Origin: an uncultured Acetatifactor sp.
GTDB taxonomy: Bacteria > Bacillota > Clostridia > Lachnospirales > Lachnospiraceae
Length of the DNA: 39,844 nt
Direction of reading: 5' to 3'
Assembly (NCBI GenBank): GCA_910587755.1
Contig: CAJUNZ010000019.1
Span: 1-39,844, forward strand
The first letter of the stretch is position 1, and each line of letters starts with the position of its first letter. Below the pieces are notes generated by a model. The model was not told where the DNA came from and searched no databases. It saw nothing but the letters and a program-made list of their open reading frames with translations. The position numbers and the translations under genes are program-made. Positions 31,443 through 39,844 of this stretch are shown here, piece by piece.

Positions 31443-33028
31443 CCCCCCGAGATGCCTCCCAGCACCCTCTCCTCTCTTTTCAGTTCACCCAGCCTGCCGT
31501 CAAACCACAGATATGCCAGTACGGCCAGGCCTGCCACCAGCGCCGGCCCCACACCCATGGCTGCCGTGTCCGCCATTCCGCACTGGTCAAAAAACACCGT
31601 GTCCCCATTGACAAAAAATGTAAACAACAGATGAGCCGGCAACAGCCCCCGGTTCTGAATGGTCCTCTCCGACACATGGTGGATCACAAAATCCCCCGTA
31701 AGCATATAGTCCCCAAAGGGCACCAGAAACCAGGCGCTCAGCAGGACACTGTAGATCACCGTTTTTGCCAGCACCACAAAAGTCCGGGGCCTGAATACCC
31801 GCCTCCAGAGTACAATACAGAGTACAACAGTAAAAAATCCCACCATCTCACAAGTGAGCAGATGGGACTGGATCAGCAACGCAAAGCCTGCCGTCAAGGG
31901 CACCCAGCTCCTTTTATAGCTCTCCTCGTTCAAATCCTGGGTAAACACCCGCCAGAACCCATACAAAAGCAAGGGCAGAAGCATAATTCCAAAGCATTCC
32001 CCCCAGGAACCACAGTTGTAAGTCTTATAAATGCGGTACACTGACAGAGAGTACAGCCCACTGCAGAATACCCCAATATAAGCCTCCCCAAATACCTTCT
32101 TAAAACAATAATAAGCGATTAAAACCGTAGCCACTGTTACCGCAAACATAAAGATCCGGTAACTGGAAGTCACCGTAAATCCCACCAGCCGCAGCAGCCC
32201 TGCCGGATAGAGCAGCGTCTCCCCGTAAAAGACAGGGGAAGCGTACCCATAGCCCTGCTGCCACTCCGGAGAGATACGGACGGGAAACTGCCCTGCCCCA
32301 ATGCCGTCCTTAATTCCCTCCACCCGCATAAGATGGTAAACCAGGTCTCCGCCTCCCAGCATATAATCCACCATCAGAGGAATGGATGCTGCCAGAATCA
32401 CCAGTCCCAAGGAAAAAGTGACTCTCTTGTTCTTCAGTGGAATCGCATATTTCCTGTCATACTGCAGGTACAGATACACACAGTTCACCAGAGCAGACAG
32501 CACCACCACCTTGAAAAGGAAAACCCTGCCGTCCCCATTGGTCTGCCGGATGGTGAGGCCACTGACAGCCAGCCTTCCGCCCATATGGTTGGCATGTACC
32601 ATGAGCTCGCTGTCCCTGTCCAGCCACAGGTCAAAATCCGTCCGGTGCAGCCCTGCGTACAGCACAAACTCATTTGTGCGGGTACTTTTGACGTCCCCTG
32701 TCAAATTGGTGATCCGGCAGGTATTTCCGGCATCCACATCCGTGTCATAGTCCAGCTGCACCCGATAAGTCCCCTTGGGCAGAACAATGCCCGCAAAATC
32801 CACCATATGCCCCTGCTCCTGCGGGTTTTCCACAGAAATTCCGCCATATTCCTCCGAATAGCTGCCAAAGTTCACCCTCATGGACTCCATGCCGTACCAG
32901 TACACGGCATCCTTGCCAAAAAGCCCCGCCACACCTGCAAGCAGCAGGAGAAACTCCGCCGCCAGCAGCAGGCGGAAGCTCTTTCTTTTTCCTATCTGAA
33001 GTGCCTTTATTCTGGAATAGTGATTCAT
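31418..33028 (-). CDS. YfhO-like protein, 5' part of a frameshifted gene
   Basis: This part encodes 536 residues: the N-terminal span (about 17-35), an extracellular domain, and roughly ten membrane spans. It includes DYMLGGGDLVYHLMRVEGIKDG and the VRISPEWQQGYGYASPVFYGET loop, as in the complete paralogue at 27055-29292. After VLGGISGG the frame goes into a non-homologous tail (WLLLPCS) and stops. Homology resumes at once in the +1 frame from 31442. AAGAGGAAAAAG precedes ATG 33028. As the sequence stands the product is truncated. It would be restored by one added G in the tract. Confidence 0.8.
   Translation of the reverse strand: MNHYSRIKALQIGKRKSFRLLLAAEFLLLLAGVAGLFGKDAVYWYGMESMRVNFGSYSEEYGGISVENPQEQGHMVDFAGIVLPKGTYRVQLDYDTDVDAGNTCRITNLTGDVKSTRTNEFVLYAGLHRTDFDLWLDRDSELMVHANHMGGRLAVSGLTIRQTNGDGRVFLFKVVVLSALVNCVYLYLQYDRKYAIPLKNKRVTFSLGLVILAASIPLMVDYMLGGGDLVYHLMRVEGIKDGIGAGQFPVRISPEWQQGYGYASPVFYGETLLYPAGLLRLVGFTVTSSYRIFMFAVTVATVLIAYYCFKKVFGEAYIGVFCSGLYSLSVYRIYKTYNCGSWGECFGIMLLPLLLYGFWRVFTQDLNEESYKRSWVPLTAGFALLIQSHLLTCEMVGFFTVVLCIVLWRRVFRPRTFVVLAKTVIYSVLLSAWFLVPFGDYMLTGDFVIHHVSERTIQNRGLLPAHLLFTFFVNGDTVFFDQCGMADTAAMGVGPALVAGLAVLAYLWFDGRLGELKREERVLGGISGGWLLLPCS
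31442..31448 (-). repeat. G7 homopolymer at the frameshift site
   Basis: Seven C on the plus strand (G7 on the coding strand) mark the exact place where the frame shifts. Eight G would read TCG GGG GGG GTG GCT and rejoin the two halves of the YfhO-like gene. Tracts of this kind are prone to slippage or to sequencing error. Confidence 0.8.
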
Positions 33029-33058
33029 CTTTTTCCTCTTAAACCATCCTCCAAAGTC

Positions 33059-34957
33059 TCATTGTCCTACACACAGGTAGAGGGTATCCCCATAGACACT
33101 CTCCTCCGCCCTCAGCAGCACCTGTTCCACCCTGTATCCATGGACAAGCAGAGCCTCCAAAGCCTCCTTCTCATCCACGCCTGCCTTCCGCAGCACCACC
33201 AGGCACACCTCTCCATTGGGCGCCAAAGGTTCCTGCCTGCACTGAAGCTCCGACAGTGTGGACAGCAGCGTCTCCTGATACCGGGTAAATTCTATCAGGT
33301 TATAGTAATATCCTACGTCCTCATACAGACAGACACAGGGCAGATCCTGATACAGTCCCGCCGTCTCCGCCTGCCTGTCATATCCCTGGTACAGATAATC
33401 CCCCTCATAGAATGCCACACTGACCACGCCCAAGGCCACTGCCGGCAGAAGCGCCAGATACTTCTTCCTGACCTGGAATACAGAAAATGCTCCCCCCAGG
33501 AGCAGCATAATCCCCATGGCCCCAAAGGGAAACAAAGGCATAATATAACGATCCACCAGAAACGGCGACAGCCTTGCCGCCAGAAGAAAGTAGCATACTG
33601 CAGGCAGAAGCAGCATCAGCAGGAGCGCACGCCGTGCATCCCTGCGCGCCTCTCCGCCCTCTGTTATCTTCTCCCCTGAAAGAAATTCCCCTGCTGTGAT
33701 TTTTCTTCTCCGTCTCCACCACAGAATTCCTGCCGCAGCCAAAATAGCAGCCAGACAGATAAGAACCGGGAACACTGCCCTTCCTCCCAGGCAGCGTTCC
33801 ATCAGAATACCCCCAAAAGCCTGCAGCCGCAAACTGTAACCGGACAGTCCTTCCCCCAGGCTGCCCAGAGCTTCCACACCCCTGTCTCCGAAAAAGACAT
33901 CCTTCACGGCAAAGGGCCACAGTGCCAGTCCCACCGCCGCCGCTGCCGCCATGGAACACACATAAGCCTTCAGCTCCCGGTATCTGCGCCCTCTCCACAG
34001 CAGAACCGCCGTCACCGCCGCCAGCGCAAAACAGTAAAGAAGAAAGAAATACTGGGTCAGAAACCCCAGAACCGCCACTGTTCCCAGCCTTTTATTATTG
34101 CCGCAGAATCCCTCCCCCAGCCATCTTCTCACATGCATGACAAAAAAGGCCACACACCAGAAGGACAGCAGACCGTACATGCGGATGAGAAGGGTGGCGG
34201 CCACTGCTCCCTGGGACAGTCCATATACAAGGCAGGCGCCAAGGCCCAGGATCCTGCCATATCCCACAGGGAGAATGCCCTGTGCCTCCAACAGCCTTCC
34301 CAGCCGCAGGAAGCACAGACAGCATCCCAGAATGGCCAGAATATTGATGGCACATCCCATCACAGGTTCCACCTTTCCCTGAAACAGGGAGGAGACCGTG
34401 TGCAGAAGCAGATAGTACAGAGGAGGGTGAGGATCGTCCTTGACATTAAAATAGACGGACAGATAGTTAAAACTGTCCCGCTCATCCACCGTGATATACT
34501 CTTTAAACTGCTGCGCGGAGATCCATATGGGCTCCGGGTACACATCCGCCTTGTACTGCAGGAGCCTGCTCTCCCCCCGGTTGGACGCCACATCCTTCAT
34601 GGTGCTGACCAGATTGAACCAGGTCTCCTGAAAAGATTCCCCCCGGATCTCCTCCCGCACAAATTTGGCAAGCCGCCCCACAGGCTGCGTGGAGACAATC
34701 CAGGGATTAAACTCCGCGTTGGACAGCTCAAAAGACAGGAGTTCGTCCATGTGATAGCCCTCTTTCCGGGCGGCAAAAAAACACAACGTCCCGGCCACAC
34801 AGAGAAGCACCAGCAGCTCCCATAGATAACCTTTTATCCCAAGTCCCGCAGCCCTTTCCCGCGCCTTTATCCATCCCATTCCCCACAAAAGACGGCCTCC
34901 GGACATCTCCTCCCGGCCTATATCCATCCCCTCTGCTCTTCTCTCCATGCCCCTCAT
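33059..34957 (-). CDS. GT39-like polytopic membrane glycosyltransferase
   Basis: This protein of up to 632 residues has a GT-C layout. After the first span (about 42-62) an extracellular loop opens with EGYHMDELLSFEL, with the acidic residues expected in the GT-C catalytic loop. A long loop then has NVKDDPHPPLYYLLLHTVSS, which resembles the D-x-H-P-P-L-Y-Y element of GT39 (PMT/ArnT-like) enzymes. About ten more spans follow, then a soluble C-terminal domain (about 530-632) with Cys-rich ends. The start is uncertain, with ATGs at codons 1, 4, 11 and 18, all near G-rich stretches. It likely moves a sugar from a polyprenyl-phosphate donor to an extracytoplasmic acceptor. Confidence 0.8.
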   Translation of the reverse strand: MRGMERRAEGMDIGREEMSGGRLLWGMGWIKARERAAGLGIKGYLWELLVLLCVAGTLCFFAARKEGYHMDELLSFELSNAEFNPWIVSTQPVGRLAKFVREEIRGESFQETWFNLVSTMKDVASNRGESRLLQYKADVYPEPIWISAQQFKEYITVDERDSFNYLSVYFNVKDDPHPPLYYLLLHTVSSLFQGKVEPVMGCAINILAILGCCLCFLRLGRLLEAQGILPVGYGRILGLGACLVYGLSQGAVAATLLIRMYGLLSFWCVAFFVMHVRRWLGEGFCGNNKRLGTVAVLGFLTQYFFLLYCFALAAVTAVLLWRGRRYRELKAYVCSMAAAAAVGLALWPFAVKDVFFGDRGVEALGSLGEGLSGYSLRLQAFGGILMERCLGGRAVFPVLICLAAILAAAGILWWRRRRKITAGEFLSGEKITEGGEARRDARRALLLMLLLPAVCYFLLAARLSPFLVDRYIMPLFPFGAMGIMLLLGGAFSVFQVRKKYLALLPAVALGVVSVAFYEGDYLYQGYDRQAETAGLYQDLPCVCLYEDVGYYYNLIEFTRYQETLLSTLSELQCRQEPLAPNGEVCLVVLRKAGVDEKEALEALLVHGYRVEQVLLRAEESVYGDTLYLCVGQ

Positions 34958-35067
34958 CCTGCCATATCCGCCAGTCTTCTCTCTGTTCTCTTCCCTCTGC
35001 CATTCCGGCCAGTCTTCTCTCCCCTTCTCTCACCCTGCTACAGAAGTGAGCCTTCTCTTATTGTCCT
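34957..35067. repeat. Degenerate 38-bp tandem repeats in the intergenic gap
   Basis: CCAGTCTTCTCTC occurs at 34971-34983 and again at 35009-35021, 38 bp apart, each after a CTGCCAT-type block. A third weaker unit (GAGCCTTCTCTTATTGTCCTCTACCCTGCCATG) runs into the 3' end of the next gene. The repeats cover the whole gap and run up to the start region of the gene at 34957. No terminator or promoter is seen. Confidence 0.5.
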
Positions 35068-36255
35068 CTACCCTGCCATGAAGTAGGTTTCTCCCTGGAG
35101 AAGCCTTGCAAAAAAGCATATCCCGCAGAAAACCTGATAGCCCAGCACCCCGGCTGAAATCCCAAAGGCCGCCCGGTAAAGCCAAATATGCTCCCGCTTT
35201 TTCAGAAAACCCACCCATTTTACAAAGCTGTACAGAAATACCAGAAAAATAGCAAAACAATACCCCCAGAGAAAATTTCCGTCCCGGGAGCGGTTTCCTG
35301 TCTCCACCAGACACAGCGCCTCAAGGAACCCCACCGCCGTTATGCCCCACACAAAAAGGAACCTCTTATCCCGCCACAGATCCCTCACGCAGAAACACAG
35401 CACCACCAGGGGAAATGCCACAGAACACAACACCGCCAGCTTTGTCCTGTTGGCGTGAAGTGAAAAAGTGTACCAGGGATCAAAAGTCATTCCGTTGCCG
35501 GTATCTCCCCCAAAAAGCACCATCTGCTGCCACAAAACCACACCGCAGGCCGGCAGAACCGTACTTCCCAGACAGAAAACCTGCCGGAACCGCGTCCCCC
35601 GAAACAGTTCCACTAAAAGCTTTACCGCCAGCGCCGGGGCAAACACCGTCAGGAAGCTGGGCTTGATCCCCGTGCACACAAAAAGCAGCGCCGCCAGACC
35701 AAGCCACTGTCTCAGAGACATTTTCTCCCTGTAGGCCGCCTCCACCTTCTCATAATACAGCATCGCCGCCAGCGCCGCCAGTTTCATACACTGATAAGTG
35801 GAATTATGCCACAGATTCCCCGACTGATAGCTCACATAGCGGTACTGACCTGCATAGGGAATAAAAAAAGCCATCACCAGATTCAGCGCCAGAGCGCCCC
35901 CCAGCGTCACCACATCCGCCCGCTCCCGCCCAAGAAGCCTTCTCAGCAGCCTTTCGGACAGCAGAATGCTTCCCACCGTCACTGCCGCCAGCAGAAACGC
36001 AATGAGCAGCGTGTCACCGCCCCCGGCCCAGTAGAGAAACTGATACGCATATGCCGTAAAACTGTAATACCATCCGTCATCCACAATCATGCTGATATGA
36101 TAGGGCAGATCTGACTGAAAATACCGGTTATTATAGTCCAGGGGCTGGATGGACTGCATGTAAAATAAGTACAGACACAGCACCCCATAGACCGCAGTCA
36201 CCGCCCACAGAAGAGCCATCACAGCTCCCTGTAGCTTACTCCTTTGATTTTCCAT
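35068..36255 (-). CDS. Polytopic membrane protein of unknown function
   Basis: I do not recognise a named family. The 395-residue protein has about ten hydrophobic spans. A first extracellular loop follows span one (MQSIQPLDYNNRYFQSDLPYH), and a loop between later spans has YQSGNLWHNSTYQCMKLAAL. The acidic and His residues in the first loop (SDLPYHISMIVDDGW) are in the place of the GT-C catalytic loop, so a glycosyltransferase-like role is plausible. The start ATG 36255 lies 47 nt after the predicted transcription start, with GAAGAGAG just before. It is the first gene of the operon that runs to 27055. Confidence 0.7.
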   Translation of the reverse strand: MENQRSKLQGAVMALLWAVTAVYGVLCLYLFYMQSIQPLDYNNRYFQSDLPYHISMIVDDGWYYSFTAYAYQFLYWAGGGDTLLIAFLLAAVTVGSILLSERLLRRLLGRERADVVTLGGALALNLVMAFFIPYAGQYRYVSYQSGNLWHNSTYQCMKLAALAAMLYYEKVEAAYREKMSLRQWLGLAALLFVCTGIKPSFLTVFAPALAVKLLVELFRGTRFRQVFCLGSTVLPACGVVLWQQMVLFGGDTGNGMTFDPWYTFSLHANRTKLAVLCSVAFPLVVLCFCVRDLWRDKRFLFVWGITAVGFLEALCLVETGNRSRDGNFLWGYCFAIFLVFLYSFVKWVGFLKKREHIWLYRAAFGISAGVLGYQVFCGICFFARLLQGETYFMAG

Positions 36256-36308
36256 CTCTCTTCACCACTCTGTTTTTCCGGGCAGACCGCCCCTTTTACC
36301 TTATGGTC

Positions 36309-36337
36309 ATTCTAGCGAAACTGTCCCCCTTTGTCAA
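36309..36337 (-). promoter_or_regulatory. Strong promoter of the minus-strand membrane-protein operon
   Basis: On the minus strand TTGACA (36332-36337) and TAGAAT (36309-36314) are 17 bp apart. Transcription would begin near 36302, 47 nt before ATG 36255, and read five genes down to the hairpin at 27016. Confidence 0.8.
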
Positions 36338-36409
36338 GCAGTCTCTGTCTTCCCCACTGCGCCCGGCCCCTTGCCGGCGGGAATAAAAGTAGCGGTTTCC
36401 GGAAAAAAA

Positions 36410-36418
36410 TGATATAAT
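36410..36418 (+). promoter_or_regulatory. Extended -10 promoter of the SGNH gene
   Basis: TGATATAAT at 36410-36418 is a perfect extended -10 (TGn plus TATAAT). No good -35 is seen at 16-18 bp upstream, which fits an extended -10 promoter. Transcription would start near 36425, 57 nt before ATG 36482. It is divergent from the operon promoter at 36309-36337. Confidence 0.65.
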
Positions 36419-36481
36419 GTCCCTGTGCGTACACAAAAAATTTATGCGTGCAATCTGTGCATGCAGAAAGGAACAGCATTT

Positions 36482-37912
36482 ATGACAGTCAAACCTAAGA
36501 GCAAAAAAACAGCTGCCGTCGTCATTGCCTTTGGGCTGCTCCTCCTGGGAGCCGGGGCCTGTTTTCTGACCTCCCTGTGGAAAACCAGGGATCAAAGAGA
36601 GGATTACAGGCAGATTTCCTCCCTGACCTACGACTCGGTTTTCCTGTCCATGTACCCTGTGGACACCTTTGAAGAGGAAGACTTTGCCTATTTCCGCGCC
36701 ATGACCCTGTTCAAGGCCTCCTACTGTATTCCTGAATTTTCCGTGGTGGAACAGTACATGGAGCGCATTATGGCTTCAGGAAACCAAGTTACCACCGCGT
36801 ATCTGGGACTGCTTCCCCACAAAACAGACCTGGACAGCCTTCAGGCCCTCATGGAACGGTATCCTTCCGTCACCTTTGAAATCATCCTGCCCTACCCTTC
36901 CTCAGAGTACTGGGCAGGGCTTTCAGAATCCAGATATGAGCAGGAGAAAAAGGCATACTGTGACTTCCTGACCGCACTGCCGGACATGCCCTCCTTTGAT
37001 GTCAACGCCTCCTTCTATTTTTTTGCCTCCCAGGAATGGCTTATCGCCAATCCCTCCAACTATGAGGAGGAGTGGCTTGTGACCGCCCCCATTGCCCGGA
37101 CCATTATGACTTACAGCGACCGGGCCCATGAAAACCTGATCACCCGGGAAAACGCCCCTGCCCTGGCCCGGGCCCTGGAGGATCTCATCCAAAAGCTGCG
37201 ATACCAGCCGGAGGATTATCCTGATCTCTCCGATACCTGTATCGTGTTTTTCGGCGACAGCATTATAGGCAATTACATTGACAGCACTTCCATCCCCGGC
37301 GTTGTGGCAGGCCTTACCGGGGCGGAAGTATTCAACTGCGGCTACGGCGGCAACTCCGCCGCCCTGGGGCCCGATCTGCTGATCTCCCTTCCTGGCATTG
37401 TGGATGCCTTTTTTCAGGGAGATCTGACCGTCTTGCCTGAGGATACTCAAGTTTACCGGGGCACCGCAGCCTACCTGTCCAATCCTCCCCAGGACAAAAA
37501 GCTCTGCTTTGTGATCCACTATGGTTTCAATGATTATGCCGGCGGCTTCCCTCTGTCCTCAGAGGATCCCCTGGACACCGGCACCTACTGCGGAGCTCTC
37601 CGCAGAGCGGTGGAGACCATCCGCTCCCAGGCCCCGGACGCCCGGATCATCCTGTCCTCCCCCCTCTTCACGGCCCAGTTCCAGGGCGGCGCCGAGCCCA
37701 ACAGCAGCGGCCATGTGCTGGCAGACTATGTGCAGATAGTCCGTTCTCTGTCGGAAGAGCTTTCCACCGATCTTCTGGACAATTATCAGAACCTTGGGAT
37801 CAACAGTGAAAACCACGGTCTATATCTGTTGGATCAGGTTCATCCCAATGCCGCCTGCCGCTATCTGATGGGTAAAAACCTGATCCGGCTGATAGAAGGC
37901 CGGGAACAGTGA
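36482..37912 (+). CDS. Membrane-anchored SGNH-family protein
   Basis: This 476-residue protein has a signal anchor (about 10-32), an N-terminal extracellular domain of about 200 residues that I do not recognise, and a C-terminal SGNH domain. The latter has FFGDSIIGNYID (block I Ser), NCGYGGNSA (block II), HYGFNDYAGGFP (block III Asn) and DQVHPNAACRYL (block V Asp and His). The catalytic set is complete. ATG 36482 has AAAGGAACAG upstream; an in-frame start at 36425 would fall on the predicted transcription start. It is the only plus-strand gene within this glycan region and has its own promoter. Blocks III-IV resemble those of the SGNH hydrolase at 15220-16080. An O-acyl esterase or transferase acting on surface sugars is inferred. 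Confidence 0.83.
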   Translation: MTVKPKSKKTAAVVIAFGLLLLGAGACFLTSLWKTRDQREDYRQISSLTYDSVFLSMYPVDTFEEEDFAYFRAMTLFKASYCIPEFSVVEQYMERIMASGNQVTTAYLGLLPHKTDLDSLQALMERYPSVTFEIILPYPSSEYWAGLSESRYEQEKKAYCDFLTALPDMPSFDVNASFYFFASQEWLIANPSNYEEEWLVTAPIARTIMTYSDRAHENLITRENAPALARALEDLIQKLRYQPEDYPDLSDTCIVFFGDSIIGNYIDSTSIPGVVAGLTGAEVFNCGYGGNSAALGPDLLISLPGIVDAFFQGDLTVLPEDTQVYRGTAAYLSNPPQDKKLCFVIHYGFNDYAGGFPLSSEDPLDTGTYCGALRRAVETIRSQAPDARIILSSPLFTAQFQGGAEPNSSGHVLADYVQIVRSLSEELSTDLLDNYQNLGINSENHGLYLLDQVHPNAACRYLMGKNLIRLIEGREQ

Positions 37913-37938
37913 GTACCTTAAAAACCATCCCTTTTCTG

Positions 37939-39582
37939 TTACCGCCTCTCATAGAGCACCATGTCCTGATCCCCGTAAATTCTGCTGTAGCCGGCTCCCT
38001 GACAGAGTTTCTCAATCTCTCCTCCCGCAGGGGACGCCAGATAGCGGCTCTGAAGGGAGTCAAAATTTTCAAGAACATACTCCGGCAGACAGCAGCTGAT
38101 GCCGAATCCTCTGGGCAGCCCATAGAGCAGCTGCCAGGAGGTTGAAACGCTGGTTCCGTCCACATCGTCCATAAGTACCCAGATCACCACATTTTCAAAG
38201 CCGGGACTCTGGCGCCTGTCAAGCGCCAGCTTCTCTTCCAGCACCCGGCTCCACTCCTCCTGGGCTGCTTTTGACCGCTCTTCTGCATAGGGAACCTGAT
38301 AGTCATAAGGGTTCAAAGCCATATAAGAGTAGAAGTAGGCAAAAGTCACCCCAAGAAGAACAGCCTTCTTGTAAAACTTTGTCTCCATCAAGGCGGTCAC
38401 AAACACCGCCGCCGCCATAAAAGTCACCAGATGCCTGCTGCCCTCTGTGAGCTTATACATGAGCAGCAGGGCAAAAAACATGCCCACACAGCCAAAAAGC
38501 AGACAGGCTTCCACCGGCAGCCTGCGTTCCGCCTGACTGACCGTATCCTCCTCCAGGGATGAATTGTCGTCCTTGAGAAGGCTTCTCCGGCGCCTGCGCA
38601 CCAGTCCCCAGTCCTTCAGGCTCTGCACTGCCAGAACCCCCGTACACACCACAAATCCCGCAAAGTAGGCCCCGGATGCCAGTCCCGACCGAAACGCCTG
38701 CAGAATATGCAGGAAGAAATCCTTCCCCATATAGTAGATTTTCCCCAGCGTAAAACGAATTCCCTCCAGAATCCCCTGTTCAAAGAAAGCCGTAACCCAG
38801 TCTGTGAAAAACAATGGCGCAAAATACTCCGCCCCCAGATAATGCTTGATGCAGGCATACAGCCCGGCCACCAGGGCCAGCACCCCCAGGGAGCCCAGGA
38901 TTCCCCTCCATACGCCGCCCCGGGCCCTGCAGCTGCGGATCCAGAGCCAGGAGGGAAGCAGCAGAAACAGCAGCAGATAGGGCCGCATCAAAGCCATAAC
39001 CCCGGCCAGCACAAAGAGCAGCACAAGCTTGTATTCCTTCTCCCTGCCCTGATAGTTCACGGCAAGCCCGCAGAAAAGGATCAGCATGGTAAAGCAGATC
39101 ACCTCCGGCATGCCCGAGAGCATATAGCGCACAAAAGGCCTGTACAGGCAGAAGAGAAAGGCCAGAACCCCCAGCTGCTTCCAGGCAGGCCTCACCAGCC
39201 ACACAAACAGCACGCAGCACAGGGTCATCAGCACAATATTGCACAGGATCGGCGACATCAGGTTCCACCCAAAGACAAGCCCCCACAGAACCCATGGAAA
39301 CACCAGCACCGGACTCCAGGCGGCAAAGGAAAGCTTCAGAGCATGGCTCTCATTAAAGCCGAAATACCCCTGGGGATACCCGTAATGCACAATGCCCTCA
39401 ACCTGCTTGTAGTAGAAAAGCTCATCGTTCCACTCGGATCCGGGCAGGTACACCTCCCCCAGACTCCTTCCCTGAGCGGCACAGTACACCAGGCAGCATG
39501 TGAGAGGAAGCAGCCCCAGCAGCAGGGACTTTGCCAGGGTCACAGCCCGCTCTCCTCTCCACCAGTTTATCATCTCCCTCAT
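37939..39582 (-). CDS. GT-C-like polytopic membrane protein
   Basis: This 547-residue protein has an N-terminal span (about 15-35), then an extracellular loop with the acidic NDELFYYKQVEGIVHYGYPQ, about ten further spans, and a soluble C-terminal domain (about 430-547). That layout is shared by GT-C glycosyltransferases. ATG 39582 overlaps the stop of the upstream polyprenyl-phosphate glycosyltransferase by 4 bp. It would therefore use the sugar carrier that enzyme makes. It converges with the SGNH gene; only 26 bp separate them and no clear terminator is seen. Confidence 0.75.
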   Translation of the reverse strand: MREMINWWRGERAVTLAKSLLLGLLPLTCCLVYCAAQGRSLGEVYLPGSEWNDELFYYKQVEGIVHYGYPQGYFGFNESHALKLSFAAWSPVLVFPWVLWGLVFGWNLMSPILCNIVLMTLCCVLFVWLVRPAWKQLGVLAFLFCLYRPFVRYMLSGMPEVICFTMLILFCGLAVNYQGREKEYKLVLLFVLAGVMALMRPYLLLFLLLPSWLWIRSCRARGGVWRGILGSLGVLALVAGLYACIKHYLGAEYFAPLFFTDWVTAFFEQGILEGIRFTLGKIYYMGKDFFLHILQAFRSGLASGAYFAGFVVCTGVLAVQSLKDWGLVRRRRRSLLKDDNSSLEEDTVSQAERRLPVEACLLFGCVGMFFALLLMYKLTEGSRHLVTFMAAAVFVTALMETKFYKKAVLLGVTFAYFYSYMALNPYDYQVPYAEERSKAAQEEWSRVLEEKLALDRRQSPGFENVVIWVLMDDVDGTSVSTSWQLLYGLPRGFGISCCLPEYVLENFDSLQSRYLASPAGGEIEKLCQGAGYSRIYGDQDMVLYERR

Positions 39583-39844
39583 GCGCTTCCCTCCTGGCTC
39601 TCCATGTTGATCTTCTCCCGGATCACATACTGGGGCGAGTTGTTCAGGCTGATATAAATGCGCCCGATATACTCCCCGATAAGCCCAAGCATCAGCATAA
39701 TCATTCCCCCGAAAAAGACCAGAGCGGACATCAGAGAGCTGAACCCCATGGGAACCGCCGGATTCAGAAATCTTTTGACAATGGTATATATTCCGTACAG
39801 GAAACCCACCACGGCGCTGGCCCCTCCCACGGCGGTGGTGATCC
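39579..39844 (-). CDS. GtrB-like polyprenyl-phosphate glycosyltransferase, C-terminal part
   Basis: Only the last 88 codons are in the window; the gene runs off the right edge. What is seen has two membrane spans with FLYGIYTIVKRFLNP between and after them, then FGGMIMLMLGLIGEYIGRIY and a short cytosolic tail NNSPQYVIREK. This is the C-terminus of GT2 enzymes of the GtrB/DPM1/ArnC type that put glucose or another sugar on undecaprenyl phosphate. The catalytic domain is outside. The stop overlaps the GT-C gene start, a pairing typical of a donor-making enzyme with its user. Confidence 0.88.
   Translation of the reverse strand, partial: ITTAVGGASAVVGFLYGIYTIVKRFLNPAVPMGFSSLMSALVFFGGMIMLMLGLIGEYIGRIYISLNNSPQYVIREKINMESQEGSA

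Overview
The window looks like chromosomal DNA of a fairly GC-rich member of the Clostridia, most likely a Lachnospiraceae gut-type bacterium. Evidence is the strong GGAGG-type ribosome sites, an agr-like LytTR/GHKL two-component pair, YfhO-type membrane proteins, oligoendopeptidase F, and tightly packed, often overlapping operons. I see no rRNA, tRNA, CRISPR, prophage or intact insertion sequence. All assignments come from reading motifs and gene order; no database search was run.

Left part (1-15110), signalling and export. A GNAT acetyltransferase and a hemerythrin-receiver fusion lie on the minus strand. A plus-strand operon follows: small Cro/CI regulator, LytTR response regulator, GHKL sensor kinase. 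It is followed by its own promoter and a pair of fused ABC exporters. This resembles a peptide quorum-sensing or export module without a recognisable peptide or AgrB gene. A terminator separates it from the convergent pepF. Upstream of pepF sit a 104-bp inverted-repeat element and a small coiled-coil ORF. Next is a large 7TM-type hybrid histidine kinase with kinase, receiver and HPt modules, then a two-receiver protein whose C-terminal receiver is a close paralogue of the receiver in the hemerythrin fusion.

Middle part (15220-25847), a minus-strand nonulosonic (pseudaminic-type) acid operon. In transcription order it encodes a candidate nonulosonate transferase, a PglK-like ABC flippase, a GT2 glycosyltransferase, PseF, an FkbH-type HAD protein, an acyl carrier protein, PseH, PseI, PseG and an SGNH hydrolase. 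The first two pathway steps (PseB, PseC) are not in the window. FkbH proteins load glyceryl groups onto carrier proteins, so FkbH plus ACP between PseF and PseH suggests an acylated (glyceryl-type) nonulosonate. This is the most interesting system here.

Right part (25926-39844), an rRNA 2'-O-methyltransferase with its own promoter, then a second minus-strand operon of five multi-spanning membrane proteins. Three are related YfhO-like proteins; one of these is split by a frameshift in a G7 tract. The other two are a GT39-like protein and an unrecognised polytopic protein. A lone plus-strand gene encodes a membrane-anchored SGNH protein related to the SGNH hydrolase that ends the pse operon. 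The window ends with another GT-C-like protein and the C-terminus of a GtrB-type polyprenyl-phosphate glycosyltransferase. Together these two parts look like a locus for building, exporting and decorating a surface glycan.
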